Assembly: GCA_000499405.2 (NCBI GenBank)
Contig: HG738140.1
Coordinates: forward strand, 10,443,560 to 10,507,559
Source of the DNA: Onchocerca volvulus
Lineage: Eukaryota > Nematoda > Chromadorea > Rhabditida > Onchocercidae
Length of the DNA: 64,000 nucleotides
Reading direction: 5' to 3'
The position numbers were made by a program, and so were the translations under genes. Position 1 is the stretch's first letter, and each line of letters opens with the position of its first letter. Below are positions 42,733 through 59,098 of this stretch, piece after piece. Below the pieces are notes generated by a model. The model worked only from the letters and a program-made list of their open reading frames with translations, did not search any database and was not told the DNA's origin.

Positions 42733-43597
42733 TGTAAGTATAATAATAAAATTCCTAATGCGAAAGATTTATTTTTCTCAACGGGTTCTGTAGTTTATTG
42801 GTAAAAATTGGTGGTATTCTAATAGATATTCCTGTAATGTTGTTTATCTTGTTTTCTCACCCATTTGTGTACAGCTTGTTTTAATATATCTTTACTGTTC
42901 CTAACAACTCTTTCTTCATGTTTCTTCATAGACATATTTATTTTTTGTTTACCTTTTTTGTCAGAAATTGATTAGTGACCAGGTTTTGATATCGGCTGGC
43001 ACTTGCTTTTCTGTTTCTTGATGCAATTGTTTTTTACTCTACTCTTCATTCTGCTATTTGATAACACAAAACATTTTGATTTTCCTTTTTCTTGAACAGT
43101 TCTCTATTGATACATCTATTTGACGTGATGTTAACAATGTTCTTGTGAACGGTAAATATCCTGCAATTATCAGCTCATTTTTTCTTACTGGAAAACATTT
43201 GTTATTATGATTGTTAGATAAATTTTTTGCTAAATTCTCGAATTATTTGTGGTATCACATAGACTACTCTTTATTTTGGTAATAGCTGGCTTACATTGTG
43301 CTTTCGTTAATCCAATGTCAGAAATTCACTAGGGTCGTAGAAATTAGGCCTTCCAAGTTATACGCTATGGATCTTTTAAAATTAATTGTGAGGTAATAAT
43401 TAGTTTTCCTATTCAAATAAAAAAGTTTTTGGAATCATGCACTAGTGGTATTCTTATTATACTTCTAGTAGGAATATATTGATTGCGATCCAATGCAGTC
43501 GGGATTTTCGTGAACGAAGTTCTGAAATTGGACTTCCTCGTTTTAAAATTGGTCATTCAATAACTATTGTTTTGGACGAATACTCTTTGAATGGCTG
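42733..43597. other. spacer between the two hybrid-binding-domain genes
   Basis: About 0.9 kb without a supported exon. It separates two same-strand genes sharing a domain and may hold the RNase H1 promoter. Confidence 0.4.
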
Positions 43598-43654
43598 ATG
43601 ATTCATTTTAATCAATTTTTATGCTGCAGTGCTACTTGGTATTTAGAATTAGGG

Positions 43655-46049
43655 ATGAAAACTGGTTATTATGCTGTTGTTCGAGGTCGCTGCACTGGAG
43701 TCTATAAAACTTGGTCGGAATGTGAAAGACAAGTAAAAGGATATCGAAATGCCAGGCTAGTGTTTCTTCAGTCTAAATTATTGAAATGACATGTGCATTA
43801 ACGACTACAGTATTGCTGTTGCGTAGACCATTTAGATCATAGTAAAACTTCTTTACTTCAGCAACTTTTGATTCTGGCTAAATAGTTGAATAGTTGTAAT
43901 AGTGCCTTTATTTGCAACTTGTGACGAGCATGCGAACATTCTTTATTTGCACCTTAAAATTTCTGCAAATCAAAAAAGTGCTTTAAGAAGAGGAGTTTGC
44001 AAGATAGTCTAAAGATAGTTTAAAATAATGACATTACTTTTAGATATAAAAAATTCGCCACAGAAAGAGATGCGCTTAGCTTCATTTTGCAAAATAGAAC
44101 TATTAATCATGCAGGTATAAACTTCGACTTTATGCATAAAATAATTACAAAATCTTTCCATGGTTCAAAGAAAAGAGACAATATCGATAAACAGTTCGAT
44201 TTCGAACTCTTTCTATGTATTAAATCCCGTGCTCGAGGCAGTAGAGTACTAAGAAAAAAAAAAAAAGATTTGCTACAGAAATTCAGTGTGAAACTCTTCC
44301 TAAAAAAAATAACAATTATGCTGTAACAAACATATCTCTCCCATACTTTCATAATCTTCTATTATAAAATTAAAAGTTGAGAAAATCAAACAGGAATTTT
44401 GTATCCATTTTTATCGAATAGGAAATGGAAAAAGTTCACAATCTGAATTGTCTTCAGCGACGAAATTGCAAAAATCACCATGGTATGTTTTGTTACAATT
44501 ATTATCGTCTAGATCTTGAAGATTAGCTAGTTAGATGTGTGCATCGCTAAACTCTTAGCAAACCAATAAGACACCACTGCAAAGATTAGATATTAAATAT
44601 CGATAAATTACAGACTGAATAGAAAATTTGATTGCTGGCATCTTCGATCTGTTTTAAAGGACATTTAAAAGCTGGAAAACAAGAGTCATAACATTATTAG
44701 AAGTGAATGCCTGAAAACAGATATCATAAAAGAGTACACTCTTCTGATATCTTGCTAACATTTCTTATATTTTGAGTAAATTTGCGAAGTATTATTAAAT
44801 TGATTTTTTAGCCTGCAGTTAGCTTCTCAAGAGCAGAATATGTGGGAAGGAGTTCCTGTTGTGTATACCGATGGTGCTTGTTTCTCCAATGGTTATGTTG
44901 GAGCTGCTGCTGGAATTGGGATTTATTGGGGCGAGCAGCACGTTGATAACATTTCTGAACCACTTCTTAATGGACCACCAACAAATAATAGAGCCGAGCT
45001 TACAGCAGTCATAAGAGCTATACAAACGGTAGTCTGCATCTGTAGGATTTCAATTTTAATATTTATTGTTTTACATAATATAAAAATGAAAACCCGATAT
45101 TTCAAATCTCCAGAAAAAAAAAAAAAAAACTGTTTGCCTCATTTTTTCCAGGCAATCCAACGAAGATATCAACAACTTATTGTTCGCACAGATTCCAATC
45201 TTCTGGTTAAGACGATGAATTTATGGATACATGGCTGGCGAAAGAATGGTTGGAAAACATCAAACGGCACATCTGTCAAGAATCAAGATCTTATTATTCA
45301 GTTAGATAGTTTACTCGAAAACATAAATGTAAGTACATATTTTAAAAATACCAAAATATTATTAGCACTAGGAAGTGAATAGTCCATGTATCCTCCAGTT
45401 GGATTAAAACGCTATAATAGTATATTATTGTGCATTTATCATGAAATGGCTCTAGTTGGGAACTAGAGATTTTTCACGTTTTTTCTTCTATGCAAGAAAT
45501 ATTTTTGTATATTACGGTTATATTTTTTGTGTATTATATGATCAGATATATTTTAAAATCACGAATCTATATCCATCGTATCAATATTAGTTCAGTAATA
45601 CAGTTGTTAAGACTAATTATCCTTTCTTTAGTATTTTGCTCCAGAATTGCAGTTTTATGCTGGCATAAAAATGCAAAATAATGATCGAGATACCAACATA
45701 ATATGAACTTATGGCAAAGTAATATTTATGAGAATACATGGCCACTATAACTTATGGACAGTTCATTATGGCATGTTTTCAGCTTATGCGATTATATGCA
45801 GGCAACAAATAGTGTTAAACAATCCAGATATATTCATAGCATAGCTAAATTTACAATTTTTGTTAAATACATGCATTGGAAGATATAAAAAAGTTTCCAA
45901 AATTCCAGTCGCTGTATGTGCATTCGACCGCATGATTCTAGGTACGTTTCGAACATGTTACTGGACATGCGGGAATATTTGGAAATGAAAAAGCAGACCA
46001 GTTTGCCCGAGAAGGAGCAGTTCGCTATCGTCAAATCAAATCTCAATGA
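43655..46049 (+). CDS. rnh-1.0: ribonuclease H1
   Basis: Cuts the RNA strand of RNA-DNA hybrids (R-loops, primers; also mitochondrial in animals). Exons: 43655-43755, 44044-44114, 44422-44482, 44812-45028, 45152-45328 and 45942-46049, giving 244 aa. The N-terminal hybrid-binding domain has GYYAVVRGRCTGVYKTWSEC then RYKKFATERDA. After a Ser-rich linker the nuclease shows VVYTDGACFSNG (first Asp), NNRAELTAV (Glu), IVRTDSN (Asp), a basic GWRKNGWKTSNGTSV loop, and HVTGHAGIFGNEKADQFARE (His and final Asp), so the catalytic DEDD set is complete. Exon 1 must use a GC donor (CAG|GCTAGT) to give NARYKKF. The start is uncertain: an in-frame ATG at 43598 would add a hydrophobic 19-aa leader that might serve mitochondrial import. 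Confidence 0.93.
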
Positions 46050-46564
46050 TTGAAGAAGTGGAACAAAAGCTTAAGAATGGTTTATTATAGCTTTTTTTAT
46101 TTACGTTTTTTCATCCTTCTAAATTTAACTCTGCAATGTCTATTGCTGATGAATCAAAAAGCTCACTTTAATAATATATCTTAGGAAGTATCACAATCTT
46201 GGTACTTCTTAAGCAGTTTTACAAATTAAGGACAAGCAACAACAAACACATTGGGCACTTCCAACTCAACTTATATCATTATTCTCGATTTTTTCGGATA
46301 TTTTTTCTTTTTTTTTCTTTTTTCGTCAGTCCTTTTTTTTGCCACGAACAAGTTGAACGAAGGAAGAATTGTAAAAAAAAGCAGAAAAGAAAGTTTTATA
46401 ATACAAATACGGAAAGCAAGTGATGGTATGTCCCGCAGAATAAAATGGACACTTCTGTTCATCAGAAATATGAAGATTTAAATTTATCAACATAACTAAA
46501 ATTGGAATTTTCTAAATTATTCAGCATTTGCTATGTATTTTTGTGCTATGTTAATAAAAATTCA
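46050..46564. other. convergent 3' region of RNase H1 and DIMT1
   Basis: About 0.5 kb between two stop codons on opposite strands. It contains T-rich runs and no supported coding sequence. The overlapping open frames at 46199-46481 are low-complexity. Confidence 0.45.
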
Positions 46565-49209
<2,645 letters not shown>

Positions 49210-49430
49210 AATAACTGATGCAATTAGAAAAAAACTGTAATTAAATCGTTCATTAGTAAAAGGAGTACAATACAACAGGATTTTTTCTAACATTTCCAAT
49301 ATAAACTATTAATTTCGAGTTCATGTTTGTTTATCTTTTCAAGTAAACAAAGGTCCGCTTTCATCAGTTGAAAATATAAAATTGATTTTTCCTTCCGTAA
49401 GACTATTCAATAAATGCTTTATCGCTGCTA
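49210..49430. promoter_or_regulatory. shared divergent promoter region
   Basis: Only about 220 bases separate the DIMT1 ATG (-) from the ATG of the 102-aa gene (+), so both transcripts probably start from this interval. No specific element was recognised. Confidence 0.4.
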
Positions 49431-49739
49431 ATGCCCCAAATTTTACAGAAAATTGCCCAAATACAATATGAAGAGGAAGAAAAGAATTTCCGGATTCAAC
49501 CCAATAGATATTATCCTCGAGAGTTGATGAACAAATTTTCGAGAGTGTACTCTTTCCCGCTAGTTCCAGGACTACCCCATCCTACCCCTAATCCCCAATG
49601 CTTAACCACAACCAATTATTACCACCTACGACAACGCCTTCAAATACTCAAATTAGCAAATCATCCATCTCAACACCCTTTCGTTTGGTCTGCTGCATCT
49701 AAGCTGGCGCTGGATGACGATGATAGTTTTTGGACATAA
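49431..49739 (+). CDS. single-exon hypothetical protein, 102 aa
   Basis: An uninterrupted frame with ATG, 102 codons, a stop and an AATAAA at 49791, divergently placed next to DIMT1. The composition is protein-like and GC-richer than the surroundings, unlike chance frames here. The N-terminal half is charged (QIQYEEEEKNFRIQPNRYYP). A Pro-rich middle has VPGLPHPTPNPQ. The C-terminal part is LRQRLQILKLANHPSQHPFV followed by an acidic end DDDDSFWT. No signal peptide or membrane segment is seen. I do not recognise the family. Confidence 0.6.
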   Translation: MPQILQKIAQIQYEEEEKNFRIQPNRYYPRELMNKFSRVYSFPLVPGLPHPTPNPQCLTTTNYYHLRQRLQILKLANHPSQHPFVWSAASKLALDDDDSFWT

Positions 49740-49790
49740 TTTTGATGATCACTGTGATCATTTTATTCCTATGCATAGATTATCCACATA

Positions 49791-49796
49791 AATAAA
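49791..49796 (+). promoter_or_regulatory. polyadenylation signal AATAAA
   Basis: Located 52 bases after the stop of the 102-aa gene, supporting that gene as transcribed. Confidence 0.6.
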
Positions 49797-50389
49797 ATCC
49801 TTGTTATTTACCACACAACGTTTCAAATTCTTCACCGATTGTTTTGAAATTTTGATACAACATTGCATTTGAATAGGCGGATGTTTAAGAACTTTCGGAT
49901 ATTTAAAAGTTTGAACAAGCGAACAATTACATTTTTATTTATGACATACTAGCTGGATTCTGCCGCACGTTGCCACGCTCATCGTCTTCCTTTGTTTCAT
50001 CATTACCTTTTATTTTTTCATCGCTAATTTCTAGAGGATATAATATATTTATCGGTCCATTGAGGAATTTTTCATTCGACATTTCCATTATGGCATTTCT
50101 TGCTTCTCCATCTCTTCACTTTTTATTTCCTTTTTCTTAGCTAATTTGCACATAACGCAAGGGATTTCTGATTGTTGACTACAATTTCTTCTTTGCAATC
50201 TTTTCTTATTTCTGCATTCTTAGGAGAGAGCCATTTTCCTTTTGTTTTCGTCCTCTAAGATTAGTTAAATACTGAGTTTTCCATATTTCCCGGAATATAT
50301 CTAAGATTTTAAGTGTACTTATATCCAATATTTAATGAGTTTTTCTTTGATATTTAATTTATGAGGAATAAATTCTTCCTGATCATAAT

Positions 50390-52993
50390 CATTATAAATT
50401 GACATAAGTAGAAATATTAGGAGAGATAAAATCAGTTGAGCGAATAATCACGTAATCATTAAAGTTTACATTATTGACCGGGTATTGAATGTACCTTCTA
50501 CTTCGACTATTGAAATAGTTAATTCTCTTTCCCATAATTGTTTTCTGCCTAAAGCTCTTTTCAAAATCATTTTTGTTAATCCAGTTATTTTCCATAGACT
50601 CCTCTATTCCAAGGGCGTTGGTATTATATTCTTCTAGATCATCCCATTTTTACAAAATAATCAATTAGTTTAATATTTTGCCCTATAATAGTCTTGAAGA
50701 CCAATTGAAATTGGCTTGTATTATTGCTCAAAACTATTTCTGGATATCCGCATCTGGCAATCAATCTTCTTAAAATATGTAAAAAACCTTCAACAGATAA
50801 ATTTTCTGCTACTTCTAAATGCACAGTCGTCGTAGTGAAACATGTGAATAGGGCTACTAATTTTTTAGTTATACACTATCCGTTTCGATAGAAAAAAGGT
50901 TCAATAGTCTAAATCAACCTGTGCAAAAGTTCTTGATCGTTTAACTGGAGATTTCGGGGGATTAGGCATAACTGATAACATAAATGATTTAGTAGTACAT
51001 CGTCTACAACCCTAAATTTATTCAAGATTCGTTAACTCTAGTTCTGTCTTAAGTTATCCAGAATCTTCATCTCATTTCTGATAGAATGTGAGCTACTCCG
51101 GCATGGTATAATTCCTCAAGCTATTGCTGTATGATGAGTTCTGTTATTGGATTGTGTATAAGAAAATAAATTGGTATTTATTATTGTCATCTAATTCGGA
51201 GTTTTCCTATTCGACTCCTTGATCTCCATAAATTTTTATTATCATTATAAATTAGATCTCACTTATTTATTCTTCAATTATACTTTATGATTGCGCCTTT
51301 TAAATTCGGCTAATTTATAGTCATTATTTCTAATATAGGTTTTTTTCAGTAATCAGTATGTGTAATCATGACAAATTCCTTCTTCTTGTTAGTTTTATAA
51401 ACTTGAGAGTCCGAATAGCTGCTGTCAGTAATTTTAATCATTTACTGAAAGGGCTTACATCTATAAGTCTGGATTTTTTTTTAACAGTTGAAGGGTAATC
51501 TTTGTGACGATTTTTTCTTCATTTTCGAGGAATCCTCTATAAACTTAAATTTCGATTGTGGACATTTAGTTTCTTCTTCTCTTAACCATGATGGTTCTTT
51601 CCACCACAGTTCGTAGTTTCTTAAATTTATGGGAGAAAGTCCCTTTATAGTTCCATCAACCGATTCTGCTCACTTGGTACATAGCAAAATAAGAATTTCA
51701 TATTTCTTATTCCCTCGATTCGATTTTGTACGAATTGTGGTAGTAGTTTAGAATGATTTTGCATCCAGTACAGTGCACATTTGGAATCCGACTGTATGGT
51801 TACTATATGTTTTCTAAATTCAGTTGCTTCATTACAGGCCTATTCAGTAGAAGATTGATTGATGAAAGGCTTAGAAGAAAAAACAATATTGCGACTTTCA
51901 AAATTCAAAAATACCCATCAAATACTGCATCGAAAACGAAAATCATAACTATCAAATCAAAAAAATCAAAACAATCAAAATTAACTGTACTTATTCCAAT
52001 AAGAATTATTAGTAATTCTAATCTTGGTATAGTTATACTTCTGCTGGCGCAAGAGATTTAGAGATTCGAAATTTAGCAAAAACCATGAGTGTTTCTGCTT
52101 CTTCAACTTCACACCTTCGTGCATATATGGTTGTAGAATATGCCACACTTGATGCATTGCAGAAAACATGAAGCTGCATTTGCCTTGTAAATTTTATGAG
52201 TCACGGTCATTCTGCAACATTTATGGGCCATTTGTTTATAAAGAATTTCCATATTTCTTTATCCCTTTCATTTATATTTTGATCCCAAAACATATTCTTT
52301 TATGGTTTTAGAGTTATTTGGATGACATTTTTATTATGATTACGAAGAATGCCAAGAATTTTCTTTTGGCTTAATTCGATTCGATCTTTTTCAGGCAATG
52401 TCTTGTTGAAGTTATCACCGTTTGAGAGAAATTCTCTTATATTCATTGCTGCATCGTTGAAAATTGATTTCATTTTATTGCATTTTTGTGACTCATCTGT
52501 TCCTTTTGCTGATAGTTTGATGTTATCGACTACTAGAGATTTTTCCTGATTTCTAGAACGGTTTTGCTGCCATGTTTCTCCAAGTGATAATTGAGCGTAA
52601 TTGATGGTAGAAAAAGAGATAATATCACTCTGAAAGCCCTCGAATATCTTTTAACCAAAAAAATCAAATGCAATTTCTTTTCGAAAGGGTATAGTTCTAT
52701 TTGTAAGAATGCTTTTTCTATATCGGCTATTATTACATTTTTCATTATTTGGAAACGATGCAGTGCTTCAACAAAATCAAGAAGTGTTATCGGTCGGCGG
52801 TATAAAACAATGTCGATGCATCATACACAATTCTTAGTTTTGTTGTCTTTTTACTTAATGTTATAACTTCATGAGATACAAATAATGTCCGAAAGTTCTT
52901 AAACATGCGCCTATTCGAATGCAATGTTGTATCAAAATTTCCAAACAGTCGGTGAAGAACTTGCAGTATTATGTCGAAAGTAACAACGAACAT
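50390..52993 (-). mobile_element. degenerate BEL/Pao LTR retrotransposon, copy 2
   Basis: Runs right to left. The reverse transcriptase start lies at 52993-52787 (HEVITLSKKTTKLRIVYDAS) and continues at 52745-52533 (MKNVIIADIEKAFLQIELYP). A poorly preserved interval occupies about 52.5-50.9 kb. An integrase piece is at 50824-50639 (HLEVAENLSVEGFLHILRRL then ARCGYPEIVLSNNTSQF) and a tail extends to about 50390 where the integrase C-terminal region is expected. Stops and frameshifts break every domain. No gag or LTR was recognised, so the copy looks 5'-truncated. It is related to copy 1: the same KAFLQIELYPSE/F block is present in both. Confidence 0.75.
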
Positions 52994-55900
52994 TTAGGTT
53001 CTTGTTTATATACCTATTAACGGTATAAAAAAAATAATTTTGTATTTGAGATTCACATTCTTTTCCAAACTAATTGACGAAGGAGAGAACCTGAAAAGAG
53101 AGAATCTTACCATACTGTCTATCGCCACTAACAGACATCTTCTGAATGTCATATATCCATTCTTCCATTTTCCTGAAAAATTCATTGCATATCACTGGCT
53201 CATAAATATGTATCGATATATTTACTGTTATTATTGTTAATCATCATGGGATAAAATATTATTAATGAAATTTACTTCGTATTTGATATACATATATATT
53301 TCGTATTTAACATGTCATATATATATATATATATAGATATATATATATTCATTTACAGTTTTATGCAATAATTGAAAATTCAGACAAAAGGTCTAACACC
53401 AGAAAGCGAACATGTCAAAAAGTGTTACTCTCATTGTATTGAGTAGAAGTGTGATAGCAGAAAGATTTCTAATAGAAATCAGCGATTACCTGGCTGCTGA
53501 GTACATTGAAATCCAACAATGAACGTTGCAACACGAAAAGAAATAACATTCAGCACAAATTTACAGAGTTATGTTGAACTTCGAGAATGGACAGTTGAGT
53601 TAATGAACACAAACACAAATTCGACCAGTATTACTTTTGATTTCGACGTGGCATTCCAACCAATTTCTTAATTTCAAAAATGAAATTTACAACAGTAAGA
53701 TACTCCCGCCTCATCAATATTCCCACCAACAGTTCTCTTCAAATAATCTTTAGTCACTTATTTAATATCCTGAAAGTGCAGTTATTTAGTATAATATATA
53801 TCTCTCAAGCACATGAAAGAGCAGTAGATATAACAAAAATGATGATGAATAAAGCATCATCTAAATTTAATTTAATTTAGTGTACAAAATAAAATTAAGT
53901 GGGAATAACTTTTATACTACACAAGTTGATTTTTTAAAAGCAGACTTATCGATCTTCAGTACTATCGAAATCTGTTGTCAAGATATTCAGGCAACCTCGT
54001 GATGATTAAATCCATAAACGGCTCTACGTGGATTCTTGGCAACGTTCCCCATTCGATTCATGAAACCATTCCATTAAATTTATCGCTTACTGAAGTCTTC
54101 CTGTTCTTCTCTCATTTCCACTCTTCCAATCAGCATAATGAAGGTTTCATCCAATTTAATCTTTCTAAAAATCTCTGCTTTTAATTTATGTACTGCAAAA
54201 TGATATTTCTGCTATAAGTTTTTAGAAACTTAAAGTTATTTTTAAATTAACAATAAATTAGAGCTTCCATATTATGAAGGCAAAAAATGCTTCAAACTCA
54301 CAATTAGATGACTAGATGATAGTTCGAAACAAGTCATTCCTCTTGCTAGTTAGTATGAAATTTTTTTTTAATAAACAATTTTTTTATATTAGATTCAAAA
54401 TCCATAGTATATATATAAAATTGAAGGAGATCCCGAAATGAACAAAAAATTTCATGGTTGAGGGAAATTTTATAAAAAGTGAGACTTTAAAATGTATTAT
54501 TAAATTGAAATAACTATACAACTGTGCTTTAAGGGTATGGTTGGTCATCTTGAAACAATGTCAGGGTTTGGTTGGTCAATTATCTTAATTTAGTCTTAAG
54601 GCAATTTATCTTCGCTCTCGTTATATATGCGAAAATTATTAATGATTTTTTGCGATTTAAAAATAAACTAAACTTTACTGCCAACGAGAGCAGGGAACTC
54701 TGTTCGTAATGTATCATCAAAGAGGATGTTTATTGGTATTCTGATACCTTCTGCTTAGCAACAAAATTAAGAGAAGCCAATAATCCTAGAAGACTGATCG
54801 TGTCACATGATTATAGAAATCACATTTGTTTTTGAATGTTTTGAATGAAAAAGCAGTTTTTCATTTTGAAATTACTTCAGCATTGAATCGTTCAGTAATT
54901 GTCAACAAAAAAAGATATGTTAGATTAGATTATCAGAGGTGATCTAATGTCGACTTATCCGTTCATAGAAAACACATTTCATGTTTAATTTTTCTCAGTA
55001 CACTGTTAATTGCATTTGACAATATTAATGTAATATTACTCATATTACTGCTATCATCTTCCTTCTTAACCAGATAGCAGCTGTTGAGGAAATGAAAGTT
55101 GTCTGGATTTTCAACTTGTAGAGATCTCAGCTGACTAAGTTACGATAACAAATGTGTAAAGAGATGAAGTTTAAGGAGCAACGAAAGAGCGATTTGTGAT
55201 GTAAAATGGTATTAGAGAGAGAGGAGATCGAACATTGTTGCATCAATTAACTGCTTCGCAATATGTATTATAAATATATCCGTATTCTATCTTACTCATA
55301 TGCCACTAATCTGCAAGCCATCAATTAGCGTTTCATTGCATGCAGATTTGTTCTGTTTCAATTATCGATCATTTGTTCTCAATCATCATTCATTTATATT
55401 CATCAACTTGAACTCCTCTTTCCAAAATAATGACCTTTTCGTGGCATCTCCTAGCTTTATAGCACTGTTTTCTAAAATTGCAATGCATTGAGATATGACA
55501 ATAAAATTATCATCTTAAAACATACAACTCTTTGTCAAATAGTAAGTAATATTCCTTTTTGGGACCAATATCAACTGTTTATTGAATAAATTAAATCACT
55601 TCCAAATTATTTGTTTTGTTCAATTCCAGAGATTTTGATTCCTTTCAAATAAACCAAATGGTAATAACAAATAACAAATCGCTTAATAACATCAATATCT
55701 GATAACCATGCTCTTCCTGCTTTTCTTTCATCCTGCAACTTTTCGTTTTTTTCGTTTTTATGAAATAGTATGAAGGAACTAAATATGAGCAATATACTCG
55801 AATACAATACTCTAATTCGTTGTTCATCATTTGGTAATCATAAATATCTTTGAGTATTGCTGTGTCTGTATTTTCAGTAATAATTTTTAATAAATTTGTA

Positions 55901-56289
55901 TTTTTATCAATTTTTTAAATGGAAATATACAATTTACCTCTTCATTCAAATTTGTGATATGATTTAAAAACGCAAATTAAATACAGATATATTTAGCATA
56001 CTAAAATTTGTCTCCAGTATATCTCAAAACATTGCTTTTCACTTCTCTGATTTTTGCATTTAAGTTATTAGTGCAAGGAAATAATACTGTCCAAGGAAAT
56101 ACCTGATCAGAATAACAAATCCCGAGAAGAGAAGACTGTACGCAGAAGGTCTGGATACGCGTAAGACGATATCACATCTGTAGCACAGTATCTTGTAAAA
56201 TTCACTTGGATGCAAAAAATGCTACAAATCAATTATGTCTGCAAGAATGCAAAAGACAAACTTTTGTACAGATAAATGAATATTTTCAG
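52994..56289. other. intergenic, nothing recognised
   Basis: About 3.3 kb of AT-rich sequence between the second BEL/Pao relic and sarcoglycan. It holds an (AT)n microsatellite at 53317-53349 and scattered short frames without family resemblance. The right end should contain the sarcoglycan promoter. Confidence 0.45.
53317..53349. repeat. (AT)n microsatellite
   Basis: AT-dinucleotide run interrupted once by AG. Confidence 0.95.
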
Positions 56290-58594
56290 ATGAGCACCGA
56301 CATGACCACCCGTCTTCCTGTGTACCAACGAACTGATGAGCCAGTTTGGGGTCGCAGCAGCTACGATTTTCATCGTTCACCTTCCTCGTTACAAGGTGCT
56401 GTCGTACCATCATATTCCACCACTGTTATTCATCCACCTCTTAAAGCACCTAGTGAATCTGATATTTACAGGTGCGAACATATATATTACTACTATCATA
56501 AAATCTGACATTTGGATTGTAATTTAGAGTGGCAACAAGTAAATGATATCTAAGACAAAAAAATTTATCTCAGAAGTCGTCAAGAAGATACATTCATTTA
56601 TTTGTCACTTGAGATTAGACAAATCATCTGATGATTTGATGGAAAAATTTAACGATTGTCACGTAATATATTTTGGATATCCAAAGAAACAAACATTAGA
56701 AGACTAGTTGTTTGAGACCATAATAAAATCTCTAATTTTCATGCTAAACTATAAGCTGAAAAAAATCAAAAATTCTGACAGATTTTGGTAGTAGATAAAT
56801 ATTTCAATTACTCAAATTAATTTATAACTACTATTTCTGACTAAGCGACAATTGTTAGGATTGGTGTTTACGGTTGGCGAAAACGATGCTTATATGGTTT
56901 CATCTGCGCACTTACCATTGCAATCATATTGAATTTAGCATTAACTATATGGATTATATCTGTTCTCGATATATCCACGGTACGTTTTCTTCTTTCAAAA
57001 AACCTGTTCTCCAGTCTGTCAATGATGTGCAGCTCGTATAAGTATTTGTTCATTTCGTAAGCCATGAGAAATGAAACAATCAATCATAATTATGCAGATA
57101 GATATGTGTACAAGTCAAACTCTACAAATTAGACAAATTTTATTTTTGCTTCATTTCGCATTTTGTACGCATAATATTATTTCACCCATTCATATATCAT
57201 TCTCCGCACATTGTAGACCGGAATGGGTACAATGAAGATTGAAGATGATAGTATTCGAATTATGGGCGAAGTGCAGTTTGATCGTCCGATTCATTTTTCA
57301 GAGCTTTCTACGGCAGATGTAAATTGGAACTTTTCTCGTTTTACACAATGTTTAAAACTTTCCGAATAATAGAATAACAGCTCATCATTAATGTAAATCT
57401 CTTTTTTTTTTTTTTTAAATTCCTGTCAGATCTATAATTCCGAATTCAATAGTTTCATTGCGGGAATGAAAGAAATTACGCATTAAATGAAATTGTAGAA
57501 TGAAGCGTTGACAATCGATTCATACCGCGGTGTTTTCATAAAGGCCCGAAATATGTCTGGACATCAAACTGCCATGATCAATATGTTCCGAGATGGACGT
57601 ATGGAGGCAGTGTGTGATCGTTTTGAAATTTACGATAATTCTCGAAAATTGTTATTTTTTGCTGAACCAAACGAAATTGGCCTTAAACTTGAAAATCTTC
57701 GGATACTTGGTATGCACTTATGTAAATTTCAAGTTAAAATTTCGAAATTCTTTTCAAAAAATAGATATTTCACCACTTACTACTAACTGATTGAAAATGC
57801 TCAACTCAATTTGCTGGAAGAAAAAAGACAAAAATGAAGGAATTTAGCATCAAATTTCAGATGACGGTGGAAGTGTTTTTGAAGGAGCTATACAGACAGC
57901 ACTCATTCGTCCGGAACCTGATAGCCCCCTAAGGTTTGCTTATTAACATTTCAGATATTATAAATTAACATGATTTTCCTGATTTAGACTTAATAGAGCT
58001 GCTTAATGAAATCAAAAAACACAAAACTTGCAGGATATTATGCAGTAATCCTCGAAACACGTTCAACTTTAGTTGCAATTGGAAGGAAGCATTGAGGAAT
58101 TGAGGATTACGATAATAAAGTAATGATGATAGGAATAATCCATTAAGTCTAGAATGAAATTTTTTAGCTTGGAATCACCAACTAGAAATCTAAACCTGGA
58201 AGCAGGTCAAGATATTGAAATTACTAGTGCAGCCGGAGAAATCCAACTGTCATCTCTTCTTGAGATTACCCTGAATTCCAAACAGGTCAGTTATTGTCAA
58301 TAATCAAACAATCACAAGTATCATTCCTAATAGTTAATCTTATGCGAATTAAATTATACTGTTTCCATAACTGCGATGATTAGCTTTCGGATGGCGATAC
58401 TATCATCTCTTCATGATATGGGAATGTTGCAGGGTGAAGTTCGTCTTGAGTCAAACAATATACTTATGCCTGAATTACCAAGAAGTGAAGGTCGAGGGAC
58501 CAGCCAATATCAATTATGCATATGCGAAAATGGATTATTATTTATGGCCGTGGTTGGAGCTGACTGTCGAGCAGATCGAGCCATTTGCAGTTAA
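56290..58594 (+). CDS. sgn-1: gamma/delta-sarcoglycan
   Basis: Type II membrane glycoprotein of the dystrophin-associated complex in muscle. Exons: 56290-56471, 56859-56979, 57217-57318, 57499-57709, 57861-57933, 58168-58285 and 58433-58594, giving 322 aa with consistent phases. Starts at the ATG directly after a TATTTTCAG acceptor, so the mRNA is probably trans-spliced or has a 5' non-coding exon. An N-terminal cytoplasmic part of about 60 aa is followed by IGVYGWRKRCLYGF (the conserved juxtamembrane IYGWRK-type block) and a single membrane helix (ALTIAIILNLALTIWIISVL). The extracellular beta-rich region includes SLESPTRNLNLEA and GEVRLESNNILMP, matching the delta-sarcoglycan LESPTR and LPRLP-region blocks. 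The C-terminal cysteine cluster LCICENG...DCRADRAIC is intact. Confidence 0.92.
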
Positions 58595-59098
58595 CAACTC
58601 AAATACAATCATCTATATCTGCTTGGCGTAAAAATCTGCCTTCAATCAATAACCCAGCCACTCTATTTGTGATGTGCATTCCGATGTACTCATTGTATTT
58701 ACGTTTTTATCATTCTTTGCTTTCTTTCACTGATAACCTCTTTATATGATAACGATAAAGCGAGGGTTCAAACTGTTACTTATAAAAGCGAAATAAAAGA
58801 AAATGTCTGAATTTTGTGTAGTGCTGTAGGAGAGGATTTCCATTTCACAAGATCCACTTCGGTAGTGAGCCCTCCACGTCAATAAAGGAGATACAACGTC
58901 ACCAACCCAACCTTTCCTAATCATTCGTGCCATCTCCGTGATATTATGAATGAATCAGTGAGCTCTTCTGTTACACGTTGTCCAATAAATGATAAGGTAG
59001 AAAGAGAGAACTGATTTGGTTTAGCAGAATGGATGACCTTATTGCTCATTTGTATGATGATTAGGTCAGTCATGCTGGGGTCTTAGGTATATTGCAGG

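Noticed and set aside
46199..46481. Overlapping 70-codon frames between RNase H1 and DIMT1
   Set aside because: Driven by poly-T/A runs in a convergent 3' region; low complexity.
51753..52169. 102-codon + frame and 62-codon - frame in the BEL/Pao copy 2 interval
   Set aside because: Composition is Lys/Ile/Ser-rich AT translation; the interval is best explained as decayed element sequence on the minus strand.
58742..58933. 63-codon minus frame between sarcoglycan and photolyase
   Set aside because: No acceptor/donor pattern or homology; sits in the 0.5-kb spacer of two plus-strand genes.
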